NCBI RefSeq assembly: GCF_943908415.1
Contig: NZ_CALTSY010000001.1
Span: 62,001 to 126,000, forward strand
Source of the DNA: an uncultured Anaerococcus sp.
GTDB taxonomy: Bacteria; Bacillota; Clostridia; Tissierellales; Peptoniphilaceae
Direction of reading: 5' to 3'
Length of the DNA: 64,000 nucleotides
In this document: positions 27,880-37,567 of the stretch, piece after piece
Layout of the letters: each line of letters begins with the position of its first letter
How positions within the stretch are numbered: position 1 is the stretch's first letter
Made by a program: the position numbers and the translations under genes
Notes under the pieces: model-generated
Told to the model about the DNA's origin: nothing
The model's input: the letters and a program-made list of their open reading frames with translations, nothing else
Database searches by the model: none

Positions 27880-28437
27880 TTAAACTCTGGATAAATAGTC
27901 TCCAGTTCTAGTATCAATTTTAATAATATCACCTTCGTTAACAAAGACTGGTACGTTTATAGTAGCTCCTGTTTCAACAGTTGCAGGCTTTGTAACATTA
28001 GTAGCCGTATCACCCTTTATACCTGGTTCTGTCTCTGTAACTTTAAGTTCAACAAAATTTGGTGCTTCAACATTGAATGGTTTACCTTCGTAGAATTTGA
28101 TTTGGACATTATCATTTTCTTTAACGTATTTGATAGCTTCTTCTACAGCTTCGTATTCTATGCCAATTTGTTCAAAACTTTCTGGATCCATAAAGTAGTA
28201 TAGTTGTCCATCATTGTATAAATATTGCATTTCTTTAGTAGAAATTACAGCATTTTCAAATTTTTCATTAGGGTTAAAAGTAACATCTTTTGTACCTCCA
28301 CCCATTACTGATCTTATCTTTGCGCGTACAAAAGCTGCACCTTTACCTGGTTTAACGTGTTGAAAATCAATTATTTGGTAAACATCATTGTCATATACAA
28401 AAGTAACACCTTTTCTTAAATCATTTGCTGAAATCAT
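27880..28437 (-). CDS. efp: Translation elongation factor P
   Basis: EF-P relieves ribosome stalling at polyproline. The 185 aa protein has three OB-like domains; the modifiable Lys lies in KPGKGAAFVRAK near residue 32. TATNVTKPATVETGATINVPVFVNEGD in domain III is typical. ATG follows GAGGAGGACTT. It is the first gene of the long operon down to rluB, with an extended -10 promoter candidate just upstream. Confidence 0.96.
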   Translation of the reverse strand: MISANDLRKGVTFVYDNDVYQIIDFQHVKPGKGAAFVRAKIRSVMGGGTKDVTFNPNEKFENAVISTKEMQYLYNDGQLYYFMDPESFEQIGIEYEAVEEAIKYVKENDNVQIKFYEGKPFNVEAPNFVELKVTETEPGIKGDTATNVTKPATVETGATINVPVFVNEGDIIKIDTRTGDYLSRV

Positions 28438-28465
28438 AAGTCCTCCTCGGTTTTCGTTTTACATT

Positions 28466-28474
28466 ATTATACCA
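28466..28474 (-). promoter_or_regulatory. Extended -10 promoter of efp
   Basis: Read on the minus strand this is TGGTATAAT, identical to the rodA element. No good -35 lies 17 bases upstream. It places the transcript start about 20 bases before the efp ATG. Confidence 0.6.
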
Positions 28475-28573
28475 TATTATGCATTCTTTAGGAAATCATA
28501 ATCCGACTATATTTAAATAACTATAAAAGAAATTGTAATTAGCACTTATAAAATTTTAGGGTATAAAAGGATT

Positions 28574-29731
28574 ATGAAAACTTTAGCAATAATCTCAGAA
28601 TTTAATCCCTTTCATAACGGACATGAATACATTTTAAATAATTCGAAAAGCATAACTTCTGCTGACTTAGCCCTTAGCTTTATGAGTGGAGATTTTGTCC
28701 AAAGAGGCGAGCCTGCTTTTATAGATAAATTTCATAGAGCTGACAGCGCAATGAAGGCAGGTTTTGATATGGTTATAGAAATGCCAACTTTTATAAGCTT
28801 ACAATCTGCAGAATATTTTGCTTATAAAAGTGTAGAAATACTGGATAGATTGAATATTGATTACTTAGCTTTTGGTATAGAAAACATTGATCCGGATGAT
28901 TTTTTAGAAAAAACTCATAAGATAATTCAAAATAGGGACAGGATAGATGAGCTTACTATGAATTATATGAAAAATTCTTCCTATACTAGGGCTAGCTATG
29001 AGGCTATTACATACTTTTTAGGTGATGAATCATACATCTCATCAAACAATATATTAGCTCTAGAATATATTAAGGCTATAGAAAAAATAAGGTCAAAAAT
29101 AAAAGCTGTACCTATAAAAAGGTATAAATCCCTAAATAATGAAAAAGAGCTAGGAGAAGATAATTTCACTTCATCAACAGCTATTAGAAATAATATTAAA
29201 GAAGATATAAGCTCTTTTGTTCCAAAATACTCTTATACAAATATTAATGGTTTCTATAAAAACTATAAGCAAGCTAACCCAGATTATTTTTATCAGTTAT
29301 TTAAATATTTGATTTTTATTGAAGGAAAAGGGATGAAAGATATTTTAGGTTTTGAAGAAGGTATAGATAACTATCTAAAACAGATAGCAATTCATAATAA
29401 TCACTATGATGATTTTTTAAAGGATGCTTCTACTAAAAGATACACCTTATCTAGGATAAAAAGACTTATGCTAAATTATACTTTGGATAATAAAACACTT
29501 TTGAATACTTATGATATAAACTTTTATAAAATATTAGCATTCAATGAAAAATCGCAGTACATTTTTAAAAATACTCCTATGCTTCCAATAATTAGAAAAA
29601 GTGATAGTAAAAAATTGGATAAATACAACTATGAAATTTATAAGAAAATAATAGACGCATCAAATCTATATTCCTTATCTACTGGAAGAGAAATTAATAT
29701 TGAATATACAAAAAAAATAGGGCGCCACTAG
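28574..29731 (+). CDS. tmcAL: tRNA(Met) cytidine acetate ligase
   Basis: TmcAL uses acetate and ATP to make N4-acetylcytidine at the wobble position of elongator tRNA-Met. The nucleotidyltransferase motif is ISEFNPFHNGHEYIL, followed by ALSFMSGDFVQRGEPAFIDKF, both diagnostic. The 385 aa length is normal. ATG follows AAAAGGATT. The gene stands alone on the plus strand, and its last four codons and stop lie within the terminator shared with the next operon. Confidence 0.94.
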   Translation: MKTLAIISEFNPFHNGHEYILNNSKSITSADLALSFMSGDFVQRGEPAFIDKFHRADSAMKAGFDMVIEMPTFISLQSAEYFAYKSVEILDRLNIDYLAFGIENIDPDDFLEKTHKIIQNRDRIDELTMNYMKNSSYTRASYEAITYFLGDESYISSNNILALEYIKAIEKIRSKIKAVPIKRYKSLNNEKELGEDNFTSSTAIRNNIKEDISSFVPKYSYTNINGFYKNYKQANPDYFYQLFKYLIFIEGKGMKDILGFEEGIDNYLKQIAIHNNHYDDFLKDASTKRYTLSRIKRLMLNYTLDNKTLLNTYDINFYKILAFNEKSQYIFKNTPMLPIIRKSDSKKLDKYNYEIYKKIIDASNLYSLSTGREINIEYTKKIGRH

Positions 29732-29740
29732 GCGCCTATT
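29711..29740. terminator. Bidirectional terminator between tmcAL and the coaD operon
   Basis: GGCGCC pairs with GGCGCC across the loop ACTA, and AATA/TATT extend the stem past one bulged G. On the minus side eight T follow; on the plus side a shorter T-rich stretch. The tmcAL stop TAG (29729-29731) lies in the loop. Confidence 0.85.
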
Positions 29741-29743
29741 ATT

Positions 29744-30229
29744 TTATCTAGTTTCTAGAATGCTTCTTCTATTTTTCTCTAATTCTTGAGCTAATTTGCT
29801 GAAGTTTTCTGATGAAGAAGAGAATAATTTATCTATATACTCATATGATTGTTGTCTAAGCTTATTTGACTCAACTGCTGCTTCTTGTAAAATTCTATCT
29901 GCTTCTGTACGAGCTTGTAGGGTTATTTCATGCTCTGAAATCATTTTTTGATATTGAACCTTAGCTTGTTCTTTAAACCCTTGGATTTCTTTGTCAGCTT
30001 GCGCTAATCTTTGATCTGCTTCAGCATTTGCTTCAGCAATGATCCTATCTTTTTCTTGATAAGTCCATTCTGCTTGTTTGATTTCTTGTGGTAAGGAATC
30101 TTTCATTTCATTTAAAATCTCGTAAATTTCATCTGGATCTACTGATACCTTTCTAGAAAAAGGTACCGCACTTGCTTCATCCATGACATCTTCCATCTCG
30201 TTTATTAATTCATTTATTGTACTTGCCAT
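29744..30229 (-). CDS. Coiled-coil protein, DivIVA/SepIVA-like, unknown function
   Basis: A 161 aa, almost wholly helical, Gln/Glu/Ala-rich protein. The N-terminal VSVDPDEIYEILNEMKDSLP (about 28-47) is followed by a long coiled coil (55-150) with ANAEADQRLAQADKEIQG. Proteins of this kind next to coaD in Firmicutes are usually listed as ATPase or DivIVA-like without proof. There is no catalytic motif and no membrane segment. ATG is 11 bases after coaD. A structural or cell-division role is a guess. Confidence 0.72.
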   Translation of the reverse strand: MASTINELINEMEDVMDEASAVPFSRKVSVDPDEIYEILNEMKDSLPQEIKQAEWTYQEKDRIIAEANAEADQRLAQADKEIQGFKEQAKVQYQKMISEHEITLQARTEADRILQEAAVESNKLRQQSYEYIDKLFSSSSENFSKLAQELEKNRRSILETR

Positions 30230-30240
30230 TTCTTCTCCCC

Positions 30241-30723
30241 TTAGTAGTTATATTTTTTTCTAATTTCTTTTTCCACATTTAAACTTACAAATGGTGAAAT
30301 ATCACCTTTAAAGCTTGCCACTTCTTTTACTCCACTAGAGCTTATAAATGAATAATTAGAGTTAGCTAGAAGAAATATTGTCTCCAACCCATCATAAAGT
30401 GATGCATTTATCCTAGCTATATTCTTTTCATATTCATAATCAGCTATAAGCCTCAGTCCCCTTGCTATTACCTTGCAGTTTTCTTCTTTTGCAAAGTTTA
30501 CTAAAAGTCCTTCAAATGATTTTATTGTGACATTATTAAGATTGTTTTCTTTAAGTTCATGCCTTAACATTTCTTCTCTTTCCTTAAGAGTAAATAAGGA
30601 TTTCTTTGCCTCATTTATAAGAATTGCTACAATAACTTCATCATACATACTGTCAAGTCTTTTAATAATATCAAGGTGTCCATATGTAAGTGGATCAAAG
30701 CTACCTGGATATATTACTTTCAT
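30241..30723 (-). CDS. coaD: Phosphopantetheine adenylyltransferase
   Basis: CoaD adenylates 4'-phosphopantetheine in coenzyme A synthesis. The 160 aa protein begins YPGSFDPLTYGHLDIIKR, where TYGHLD is the nucleotidyltransferase (H/T)xGH motif; NSNYSFISSSGVKEV is the C-terminal ATP-binding signature. Start overlaps the rsmD stop as ATGA. The rsmD-coaD pair is conserved in Firmicutes. Confidence 0.96.
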   Translation of the reverse strand: MKVIYPGSFDPLTYGHLDIIKRLDSMYDEVIVAILINEAKKSLFTLKEREEMLRHELKENNLNNVTIKSFEGLLVNFAKEENCKVIARGLRLIADYEYEKNIARINASLYDGLETIFLLANSNYSFISSSGVKEVASFKGDISPFVSLNVEKEIRKKYNY

Positions 30724-31262
30724 TTTGTGTAAAACTTAACTATTTTCCTTCCATACATTTTTTCCTTATAAAGATATAAATCAAATTCTTCATTAAAATC
30801 TAACTCTCTATCTGATTCTGTTACTACTATACCATCCTCATTTAACAATTCATAATCTTTGATAAGACTTAAGCTCTTATCTATATAATCAGCATCATAA
30901 GGAGGATCAAGGAATATATAATCAAATTTAATATCTTTGTTCTTACAGTCTTCTAAAAATAGCTTATAATCAAGCTTAGTTAGTATGTAATTATCATCTT
31001 TGATTTTTTCTAAATTATCCTTTAACACCTTAAAACCAAATCTATCTATTTCATTAAAGTATACAAGGTCTAAACCCCTTGATAAAAATTCTATACCCAT
31101 TTGTCCACTGCCTGCAAACAAATCCAAGGCTATAGCTTCTGTTTTTATAGGGTAAAGCATATCAAATATAGCTTCTTTTACCTTGTTATCTGTTGGTCTT
31201 GTATTTTTATTTTTAGGAGCTTTTAAATTAAAGCCCTTGTATTTTCCAGCGACAACTCTCAT
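30720..31262 (-). CDS. rsmD: 16S rRNA (guanine966-N2)-methyltransferase
   Basis: The 180 aa SAM-dependent enzyme shows RVVAGKYKG at the N-terminus, RPTDNKVKEAIFDML, the SAM site ALDLFAGSGQMGIE, and the catalytic DPPYD. All match RsmD. It is coupled to recG upstream and coaD downstream by overlapping codons. Confidence 0.95.
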   Translation of the reverse strand: MRVVAGKYKGFNLKAPKNKNTRPTDNKVKEAIFDMLYPIKTEAIALDLFAGSGQMGIEFLSRGLDLVYFNEIDRFGFKVLKDNLEKIKDDNYILTKLDYKLFLEDCKNKDIKFDYIFLDPPYDADYIDKSLSLIKDYELLNEDGIVVTESDRELDFNEEFDLYLYKEKMYGRKIVKFYTK

Positions 31263-33250
31263 TAATTCAGTACTATCCTTTTATCATATGTGAAAAATTT
31301 TTCTATATAAGAAAAATTAATTCCTTTGTAGTTACTATCCTTAAGATATTCAAAAATTTCAAAACTATTAGCGATTTCTTCCTTAGACATAGAAAGATAC
31401 TCCACCTGGTCTAAGTTTCTTCCATGCTGAATTGATGATAATATCTTACCTCCACCACGAAGATCAAAGTCTTTTTTTGCTATATCAAAACCATTGTCAT
31501 TATTTACAAGTATATTTAGCTTTGAGCTATTTTCTATATTATTTGAAACTAGATAACAATAAGACTCATAAGGTCCACGCCCTACTCTTCCCCTAAGCTG
31601 ATGAAGGGATGATAGTCCAAAATGATTGGCATTATATATTATCATTGTGTTGGCATTAGCTACATCAATTCCAACTTCTATAACTGTTGTGGAAATAAGT
31701 ATGTCTATTTTACCATCATTAAAGTCTTTTAAAGTTTTATCCTTGTCATTGGCCTTCATGTTACCGTGAAGTTTCTTTATGACTTTGTTTTTAAACTTTG
31801 ATTTATAGCGTTTGTATAGGTTTTCCACACTATTTTCATCATCTGCATCTATATTATTAGAAACCACATAAATTTGTCTAGAATTAGCTAGATTATTAGA
31901 TATTTCCTTAAATAATACTTCTTCTCTGTTTTGAGCTAGGACTTTAGTAGTTATTGGTTTTCTACCTTTAGGTAGTTCGTTAATAATGGATAAATCTAAT
32001 ATTTTAGCTAATCTTAAAGAGATAGTTCTTGGAATTGGCGTTGCAGTCATCGTAAGATAATTAACCGCATCACCCTTAAGACCTAACTCTTGCCTCTGCT
32101 TAACTCCAAATCTATGCTGTTCATCATTTACTACTAAAGATAAATTCTTAAATTTTACATCTTCTTGAATAATAGCGTGAGTTCCAATAAGTATATCTAT
32201 TTCTCCACTTGCTAATTTCTCTTTTATTTCATCTTTATTTTTAACAGATCCTGTAAGTAAGGCGGCTTTTATGCCAAAAGATTCTATAAATTCTAAATTT
32301 TTTTCAAATTGTTGGCTAGCTAGTACTTCTGTAGGAACCATCATAGCAGATTGGTAACTGTTTATGGCAAAAACTATCATCACAATAAGAGCAACAATAG
32401 TCTTACCTGAACCTACATCCCCTATTAGAAGCCTATTCATGATTATTTCATCAGAACAGTCTTCTAATATCTCCTTTAAAGAGATTAGCTGGGATCTAGT
32501 AAGGTCAAAATCAAGCCTAGATAAGATGCAGTCTAAATTATAGTCTAGTTTTATATCTTGTTTTTTTTCTAGACTTTTATTTATATAATCAATATAAACT
32601 AACTCTCTAACAAAATCACTTATCTTTAGCTGTGATTTTGCTTTTATAAGCTCCTGCCTTTTAGTTGGAAAGTGAACTTCTTTTAAATTTTGATACTTTG
32701 AAGATAAAGAATATTTTTTTAATATAATTTCATCAAAAATCTCTTCATTATTATCAAAATTTTTTAAAGCTTCTCCTATAAAAGTTGACAGCTGTTTTTG
32801 ATTAATCCCTGCTGTCAAAGGATAGATAGCAATTATTTTACCTATTAAATCTTCATTCATTTCACAAAATAAGGGGTTAATACTTTCAAATATGCCTTTT
32901 TCATTTTTAACTTTACAATAAAACTTATAAATTTTTCCTAGTTTTAGCTTTTGATGGGAAAATCTATCATTAAACCAAATGATTTTTATTTTTTGATTGC
33001 TTTCTAGCTCAATAGCATAAAGATAGCTTATAATACCATTTTTTGTCCTAACTTGATAAGATTTACTAGATATTTTCCATAAAAAGTAATACTTATTATT
33101 TGGATTAGCACTGCTAACTGTCATCCTATTAGTTCTATCTTCAAAACTAACTGGATAATAATTATATAAGTCGCTAACTGTATATATGCCTAATTTTCTA
33201 AGCAAATCTTTCTTTTTTGGTCCTATTCCCTTTAGATCAGTTAATTCCAT
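31262..33250 (-). CDS. recG: ATP-dependent DNA helicase RecG
   Basis: RecG remodels stalled forks and Holliday junctions. The N-terminal wedge OB domain (about 1-150) is followed by the helicase core: Walker A GDVGSGKT, Walker B DEQHRFGV, motif III TMTATPIPRT, and motif VI QLRGRVGRG. The 662 aa length is a little below the usual 680. It is TAATG-coupled to the DAK2 protein. Confidence 0.96.
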   Translation of the reverse strand: MELTDLKGIGPKKKDLLRKLGIYTVSDLYNYYPVSFEDRTNRMTVSSANPNNKYYFLWKISSKSYQVRTKNGIISYLYAIELESNQKIKIIWFNDRFSHQKLKLGKIYKFYCKVKNEKGIFESINPLFCEMNEDLIGKIIAIYPLTAGINQKQLSTFIGEALKNFDNNEEIFDEIILKKYSLSSKYQNLKEVHFPTKRQELIKAKSQLKISDFVRELVYIDYINKSLEKKQDIKLDYNLDCILSRLDFDLTRSQLISLKEILEDCSDEIIMNRLLIGDVGSGKTIVALIVMIVFAINSYQSAMMVPTEVLASQQFEKNLEFIESFGIKAALLTGSVKNKDEIKEKLASGEIDILIGTHAIIQEDVKFKNLSLVVNDEQHRFGVKQRQELGLKGDAVNYLTMTATPIPRTISLRLAKILDLSIINELPKGRKPITTKVLAQNREEVLFKEISNNLANSRQIYVVSNNIDADDENSVENLYKRYKSKFKNKVIKKLHGNMKANDKDKTLKDFNDGKIDILISTTVIEVGIDVANANTMIIYNANHFGLSSLHQLRGRVGRGPYESYCYLVSNNIENSSKLNILVNNDNGFDIAKKDFDLRGGGKILSSIQHGRNLDQVEYLSMSKEEIANSFEIFEYLKDSNYKGINFSYIEKFFTYDKRIVLN

Positions 33251-34830
33251 TATTCAAGTGTAATTGTGTAATAGTAAACTGGTTGCCCACCATAAACAAG
33301 TTCAACATCTATCTCTTTGTGTTTTTTGCTTATTTTTTTAACTAAGGATTTAGCTTCTTTTTTATCTACTTCTTCACCATAATAAAGAGTTACTAAGGAT
33401 AAATCACTATAATCTTCTAGTGCTTTTTCGATTGTTTTACTAACTCCATCTTCAATTTTTATCTCAGATGCTATTATATTACCATCTAGTATACCTAAGT
33501 AATCATCTTTTTTGATTTCTATACCACCAACTGATGTATCTCTTATTGATGTAGAAATTTCTGCTACATGAACATCAGCTATTGCTTCCTTCATTGCATC
33601 AGCATTTTCTTCTATACTGCTTTCTTCATCGAATTCTAACATTGCTGCAAAGGTCTCTGGTATAGATTTTGTTTCCACAACAATAGCATTCTTATCAATA
33701 ATTTCTGCAGCTTGTTTAGCACTCATAATTATATTCTTATTATTAGGGAAAATTATAATGTTATCAGCATTTATCTTTTCTAATGAATTATAGATATCTT
33801 CTGTAGATGGATTCATTGTTTGACCACCTGATATAATTTGATCTATATTCATGCTTTTTAGAATAGCATCATAGCCTTTACCACGACTTACGGCTATAAA
33901 TCCATATTTCTTAGCTTCTTGATTTTTCTTTTTTTCAATAATATTAAGGTCTGGCTTTAGATTTGTAAGCTCTGCATTTAAGATAACTCCATTTTCTGCA
34001 AGCATTTGAATTAATACATTTACATTATCAGTCTTAAGGCTTGCTTTTAGTGTATCTTCTTTAAAAGATTCATCAATGTCAGCAGCCATTGAGTCTAAAG
34101 ATTTTTTGATTGTCTTATAGGAATCTTCTGTTGTGGCTAATTCAAATTTTAATTCATAAGTTAATTCTTTTTTTGCTTCTAACTTTTGATTATCAATTTC
34201 TTCTATCTTAATATCACTATTTAGGGCAGAAAAAGCACCTCTTAGTAATAGGATCAAGCCTTGTCCACCTGAATCTACTACTCCAGCTTCTTTTAATACT
34301 GGCAATTGATTAGGTGTATTATCAAGTGCTAATTGTCCTTCTTTTATAATTTCATATAAATATTGGTCAAGTTTCATATCCTCACTATAAGCTTCATTAG
34401 CTTTGTCAGTCATCTTTTGACTAACAGTTAGGATTGTTCCTTCAGTAGGCTTCATTACGGCCTTATATGCAGTTTTATTAGCAGTGTTAAAAATTTCTGG
34501 AATATCTGAGATATTAATTGAACTCTTACCTTTTATAGCTTTAGAAAAGCCTCTGATTAATTGAGATAAGATAACCCCTGAATTACCACGAGCCCCCATC
34601 AATGTTCCTTGAGATAAGGACTTAGCAATTTCATCAGCACTTGTTTCATTTGTTTGATTTACCTTATCTAGTCCCGATTTCATGGTCATGGTCATATTTG
34701 TACCAGTATCCCCATCTGGAACTGGGAATACATTTAATTCATTGACCATTTCCTTATTTTCATTTAACAGTTCATAAGCTGCATGTATCATCTGATGTAG
34801 CTTATTTGCATCAATTTCTCTCATATCCAC
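33250..34830 (-). CDS. fakA: DAK2 domain protein YloV (fatty acid kinase FakA-like)
   Basis: The N-terminal DAK2-like kinase domain has NVFPVPDGDTGTNMTMT and GARGNSGVILSQLIRG, as in FakA, which phosphorylates FakB-bound fatty acids for phospholipid synthesis. The C-terminal half (about 220-526) matches the YloV extension with NNKNIIMSAKQAAE. The 526 aa length is typical. The start is GTG directly after the yloU stop; an ATG two codons on is an alternative. No fakB lies in the window. Confidence 0.87.
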   Translation of the reverse strand: MDMREIDANKLHQMIHAAYELLNENKEMVNELNVFPVPDGDTGTNMTMTMKSGLDKVNQTNETSADEIAKSLSQGTLMGARGNSGVILSQLIRGFSKAIKGKSSINISDIPEIFNTANKTAYKAVMKPTEGTILTVSQKMTDKANEAYSEDMKLDQYLYEIIKEGQLALDNTPNQLPVLKEAGVVDSGGQGLILLLRGAFSALNSDIKIEEIDNQKLEAKKELTYELKFELATTEDSYKTIKKSLDSMAADIDESFKEDTLKASLKTDNVNVLIQMLAENGVILNAELTNLKPDLNIIEKKKNQEAKKYGFIAVSRGKGYDAILKSMNIDQIISGGQTMNPSTEDIYNSLEKINADNIIIFPNNKNIIMSAKQAAEIIDKNAIVVETKSIPETFAAMLEFDEESSIEENADAMKEAIADVHVAEISTSIRDTSVGGIEIKKDDYLGILDGNIIASEIKIEDGVSKTIEKALEDYSDLSLVTLYYGEEVDKKEAKSLVKKISKKHKEIDVELVYGGQPVYYYTITLE

Positions 34831-35184
34831 CTACTTACTAATTCCTTGTACTAAAATATTTACTTCTGAAACCCTAACATTTAGAGATTTTTCAATAGTA
34901 TACTTTACATTATCAATTATATTCTGGGCAACTACAGCAATCCTTACTCCGTATAGAACAAATATAGAAATTGAAATTGATATAGTTCCATCATCATTTC
35001 TACGAACTTCTACACCCTTAGACATATTGTCTAATCTTAAAAGCTTATATATATCATCCTTAGCTGAACGAGTAGCTAGGCCTACTACACCGTAAGATTG
35101 CATAACCGTTGCAGCAACGATATTGCTTAAGACAGATTCATCTATAGTTACCTTACCTAAACTATTTACATATTTTATTGACAT
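34831..35184 (-). CDS. yloU: Asp23/Gls24 family protein YloU
   Basis: A 117 aa Asp23-family protein next to yloV and recG, the usual YloU place. It shows VTIDESVLSNIVAATVMQSYGVVGLA and INILVQGISK-like ends. The start is ATG at 35182-35184 with GGAGG upstream; a further ATG four codons earlier would swallow its own ribosome site. The family's role in envelope stress or fatty acid kinase regulation is not proven. Confidence 0.88.
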   Translation of the reverse strand: MSIKYVNSLGKVTIDESVLSNIVAATVMQSYGVVGLATRSAKDDIYKLLRLDNMSKGVEVRRNDDGTISISISIFVLYGVRIAVVAQNIIDNVKYTIEKSLNVRVSEVNILVQGISK

Positions 35185-35230
35185 TGTATCCTCCATTATC
35201 CGGATTAATTATATCATACATATTTCTTAT

Positions 35231-35236
35231 ATTATA
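35231..35236 (-). promoter_or_regulatory. Possible -10 of the yloU-yloV-recG-rsmD-coaD operon
   Basis: A perfect TATAAT on the minus strand lies about 47 bases before the yloU ATG. The -35 (TAAGAC at 17 bases) is weak. It rests on the hexamer only. Confidence 0.35.
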
Positions 35237-35279
35237 CTATAATATCATTATCTGTCTTATAGGTCCATATTAGACAATA

Positions 35280-35307
35280 TTGACAATAGTTTGTTTTGTG
35301 CTATTAT
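35280..35307 (+). promoter_or_regulatory. Promoter of the Fe-S/rhodanese/TVP38 operon
   Basis: A perfect TTGACA (35280-35285) stands 16 bases from TATTAT (35302-35307). The predicted leader to the first gene is long, about 140 bases (35315-35454). It holds the palindrome ATTGCAATTGCAAT and no riboswitch I recognise. Confidence 0.6.
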
Positions 35308-35454
35308 TTAAATAAATATATGATAACTATTTCATAATTGCAATTGCAATAAGTACACTATGAAGTTTGATTATATTTATAAGCTAGTCGATTTTTAAGA
35401 TAAGCTATTGCTTTAGTACACACTTAAAACATATAAAAATATTAAGGAAATAAG

Positions 35455-36378
35455 ATGAATTATCTAAATTATGTAAAAGACAATTGCATAAACTGTGGTA
35501 AATGCACGAGTAATTGTCCATTTTTAAGTAAATACAATATAAATTTAAAGGGTTTCACTGATAGAGAATACTTGGCTTATTCATGTTTTGAATGCAATAA
35601 ATGCGAACATCTTTGTCCTAAAGATCTAAATGGTAAATATATTTCACTTTTGTTAAGAAAAAAGAATCCAAAATATAAATTTGTCAAACTTACTAAAGAT
35701 CGCTATCCTTTTAGAAATCTAACAAATGCAAAAAAATCATCCCCAGATCTTTTATATTTAGGTTGTAATTTCCCAGCTTTTTATCCAGAAACTTCAAAAG
35801 TTCTAATAAAACTTTTTAAGGATAATAACTTTACTTTCTCAATAGATTGTTGTAGAAAACCTGTTGCTAGTAGTGGATATAAAGAGGAAAATAGCCCAAA
35901 TCTAGAAAAGGAAATAAAAGAATTAGAAGTTAAACGAATAGTTACAGCTTGTCCTAACTGCTATCATTATTTAGATGGCAAATATAATGCTGAAGTCATA
36001 TCAATCTATAAATGGCTTGAAGAGTATGATTACATTATAGATATTGAAAAACAATGCAATGTATTTTTCCCATGCTCTGATAGATATAATAGAGAAATAT
36101 TTGAGGTGATTAAAAGACACGCCAGAAATTATAATGATAAATTTACTACTACAAATTGTTGTGGAGCTGGGGGTTTAGCTAGTAAAGTCGAAAAGGATAC
36201 AGCGGAAGGAATGACTGCTTCTATACAAAATGAGGAGATATACACTTATTGTGCAACTTGTTCTATGCGATTTTCTAAATATAATAAGGTCCATCATTTT
36301 GCGTCAGCCTTTATAGGAATTGATGAAGATGTGGATACTAATTTCTTTAAAAATGCACTCAAAGCAAAATTTTATTAA
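35455..36378 (+). CDS. Fe-S protein with two 4Fe-4S clusters and CCG domain (HdrD/GlpC-like)
   Basis: The 307 aa protein starts with two ferredoxin-type motifs, Cys11-14-17-21 and Cys44-47-50-54. Two halves of a cysteine-rich CCG-type domain follow: DCCRKP near 140 with ACPNC near 165, and TNCCGAGG near 232 with YCATC near 260. Such proteins hand electrons between quinones, thiols or flavoproteins, as in heterodisulfide reductase HdrD or GlpC. It has no membrane segment. It opens the accessory operon and is a likely electron supplier for it (inference). Fe-S oxidoreductases of this kind occur near arsenosugar/selenodomain genes, from memory. Confidence 0.82.
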   Translation: MNYLNYVKDNCINCGKCTSNCPFLSKYNINLKGFTDREYLAYSCFECNKCEHLCPKDLNGKYISLLLRKKNPKYKFVKLTKDRYPFRNLTNAKKSSPDLLYLGCNFPAFYPETSKVLIKLFKDNNFTFSIDCCRKPVASSGYKEENSPNLEKEIKELEVKRIVTACPNCYHYLDGKYNAEVISIYKWLEEYDYIIDIEKQCNVFFPCSDRYNREIFEVIKRHARNYNDKFTTTNCCGAGGLASKVEKDTAEGMTASIQNEEIYTYCATCSMRFSKYNKVHHFASAFIGIDEDVDTNFFKNALKAKFY

Positions 36379-36400
36379 TATAAAGGAGATATATAAGGAT

Positions 36401-37567
36401 ATGAATTTAAAAAGTTATAGTAAAAAGATAAGATATTCTTTGTTTGCAATTATTTTCTTAATTGCATTTACTGCTTGCTCTAATGCAAATGAGTCTAGCA
36501 ATGATTCCGAGGAATCAACTAGTATAGAATCAGCAAAAAATGAAGATAGCGAAAAAACAAATGAAAAAGAAAATAATGAGCTAACAAAAGATGAAGAAGA
36601 ATCATCTGAAACTTTAGAGGATAATAAAGAAGAAAAAGCTTCTGACAATTCTTTAGAGGATGCAAATAAAAATATCATCATAAGTGCAGATGAAGCAAAA
36701 GAACTTATAGATGAGAACAAAGATAAAAACTTAGTAATTGCTGAAGTAACCTGGGGTGAAGCGGATGCTAGTAAGGATTATCTTAAAAAACATATACCTA
36801 GTGCAATCCATATAAATACAGACTCTATTGAAGAAGGTCCATTATGGAATTTCAAAAGTGATGATGAGCTTGTTGATTCAATGCTAGAATACGGAATAGA
36901 CAAAGACACTATAGTACTTTTATATGGACCAGATTCTGGTGCTCCAAGAGTTGCACTTGCTTATCTAATGGAAGGCGTAGACAATGTAAAATTAATTGAT
37001 GGAGGAATAAGTGCATGGGAAGCTGCAGGTTTTGATACAGAAGACGGTGAAAACAAAGCTGAAGCAAAAACTGATTTTAAAGGTGAATACCCAGCTCATC
37101 CTGAACTAATAGTATCATTTGATCAAGCTAAAAAGGATATAGAAGATGAAAATAGTGATAAACAATACATCACTACAAGAAGCTATGACGAATATATAGG
37201 TAAAACAAGTGGATATACTTATATACCAAAAGCTGGAGAACTACCTGGTGCAATCTATGGACATGATGAAGCTGATTATAAGAACGCTGATGGAACATAT
37301 ATTAGCTATGATGACATGGTAAAAATGCTTGAAGATGAAGGTGTAGATATCAATAAAGACATGGTATTTTATTGTGGAACTGGTTGGAGAGCTGCCCTAC
37401 CACTTTTAAAATTCTATGAAAAAGGAATAGATGCAAAATTATATGATGGTGGATGGAACGAATGGCAAATGCATGATGAACTACCAGTTCAAGTTGGCGA
37501 CCCAAAAACTGATGTAATAATGACAACTGTTGATGAGCTATCAAATGACAAAGCATCAAAAGAATAG
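36401..37567 (+). CDS. Lipoprotein with two rhodanese domains (sulfurtransferase)
   Basis: A 388 aa exported protein. The signal peptide ends in lipobox AFTAC (Cys26), so it is anchored outside the membrane. An acidic Ser/Glu/Asp-rich linker (30-95) follows. Two rhodanese domains (about 100-225 and 235-378) come next; only the second has the active-site loop CGTGWRA, while the first has YGPDSGA without Cys, as in thiosulfate/mercaptopyruvate sulfurtransferases. ATG at 36401 follows AAGGAG. In-frame start codons further upstream would overlap the Fe-S gene. Whether S or Se is moved is unknown. Confidence 0.86.
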   Translation: MNLKSYSKKIRYSLFAIIFLIAFTACSNANESSNDSEESTSIESAKNEDSEKTNEKENNELTKDEEESSETLEDNKEEKASDNSLEDANKNIIISADEAKELIDENKDKNLVIAEVTWGEADASKDYLKKHIPSAIHINTDSIEEGPLWNFKSDDELVDSMLEYGIDKDTIVLLYGPDSGAPRVALAYLMEGVDNVKLIDGGISAWEAAGFDTEDGENKAEAKTDFKGEYPAHPELIVSFDQAKKDIEDENSDKQYITTRSYDEYIGKTSGYTYIPKAGELPGAIYGHDEADYKNADGTYISYDDMVKMLEDEGVDINKDMVFYCGTGWRAALPLLKFYEKGIDAKLYDGGWNEWQMHDELPVQVGDPKTDVIMTTVDELSNDKASKE

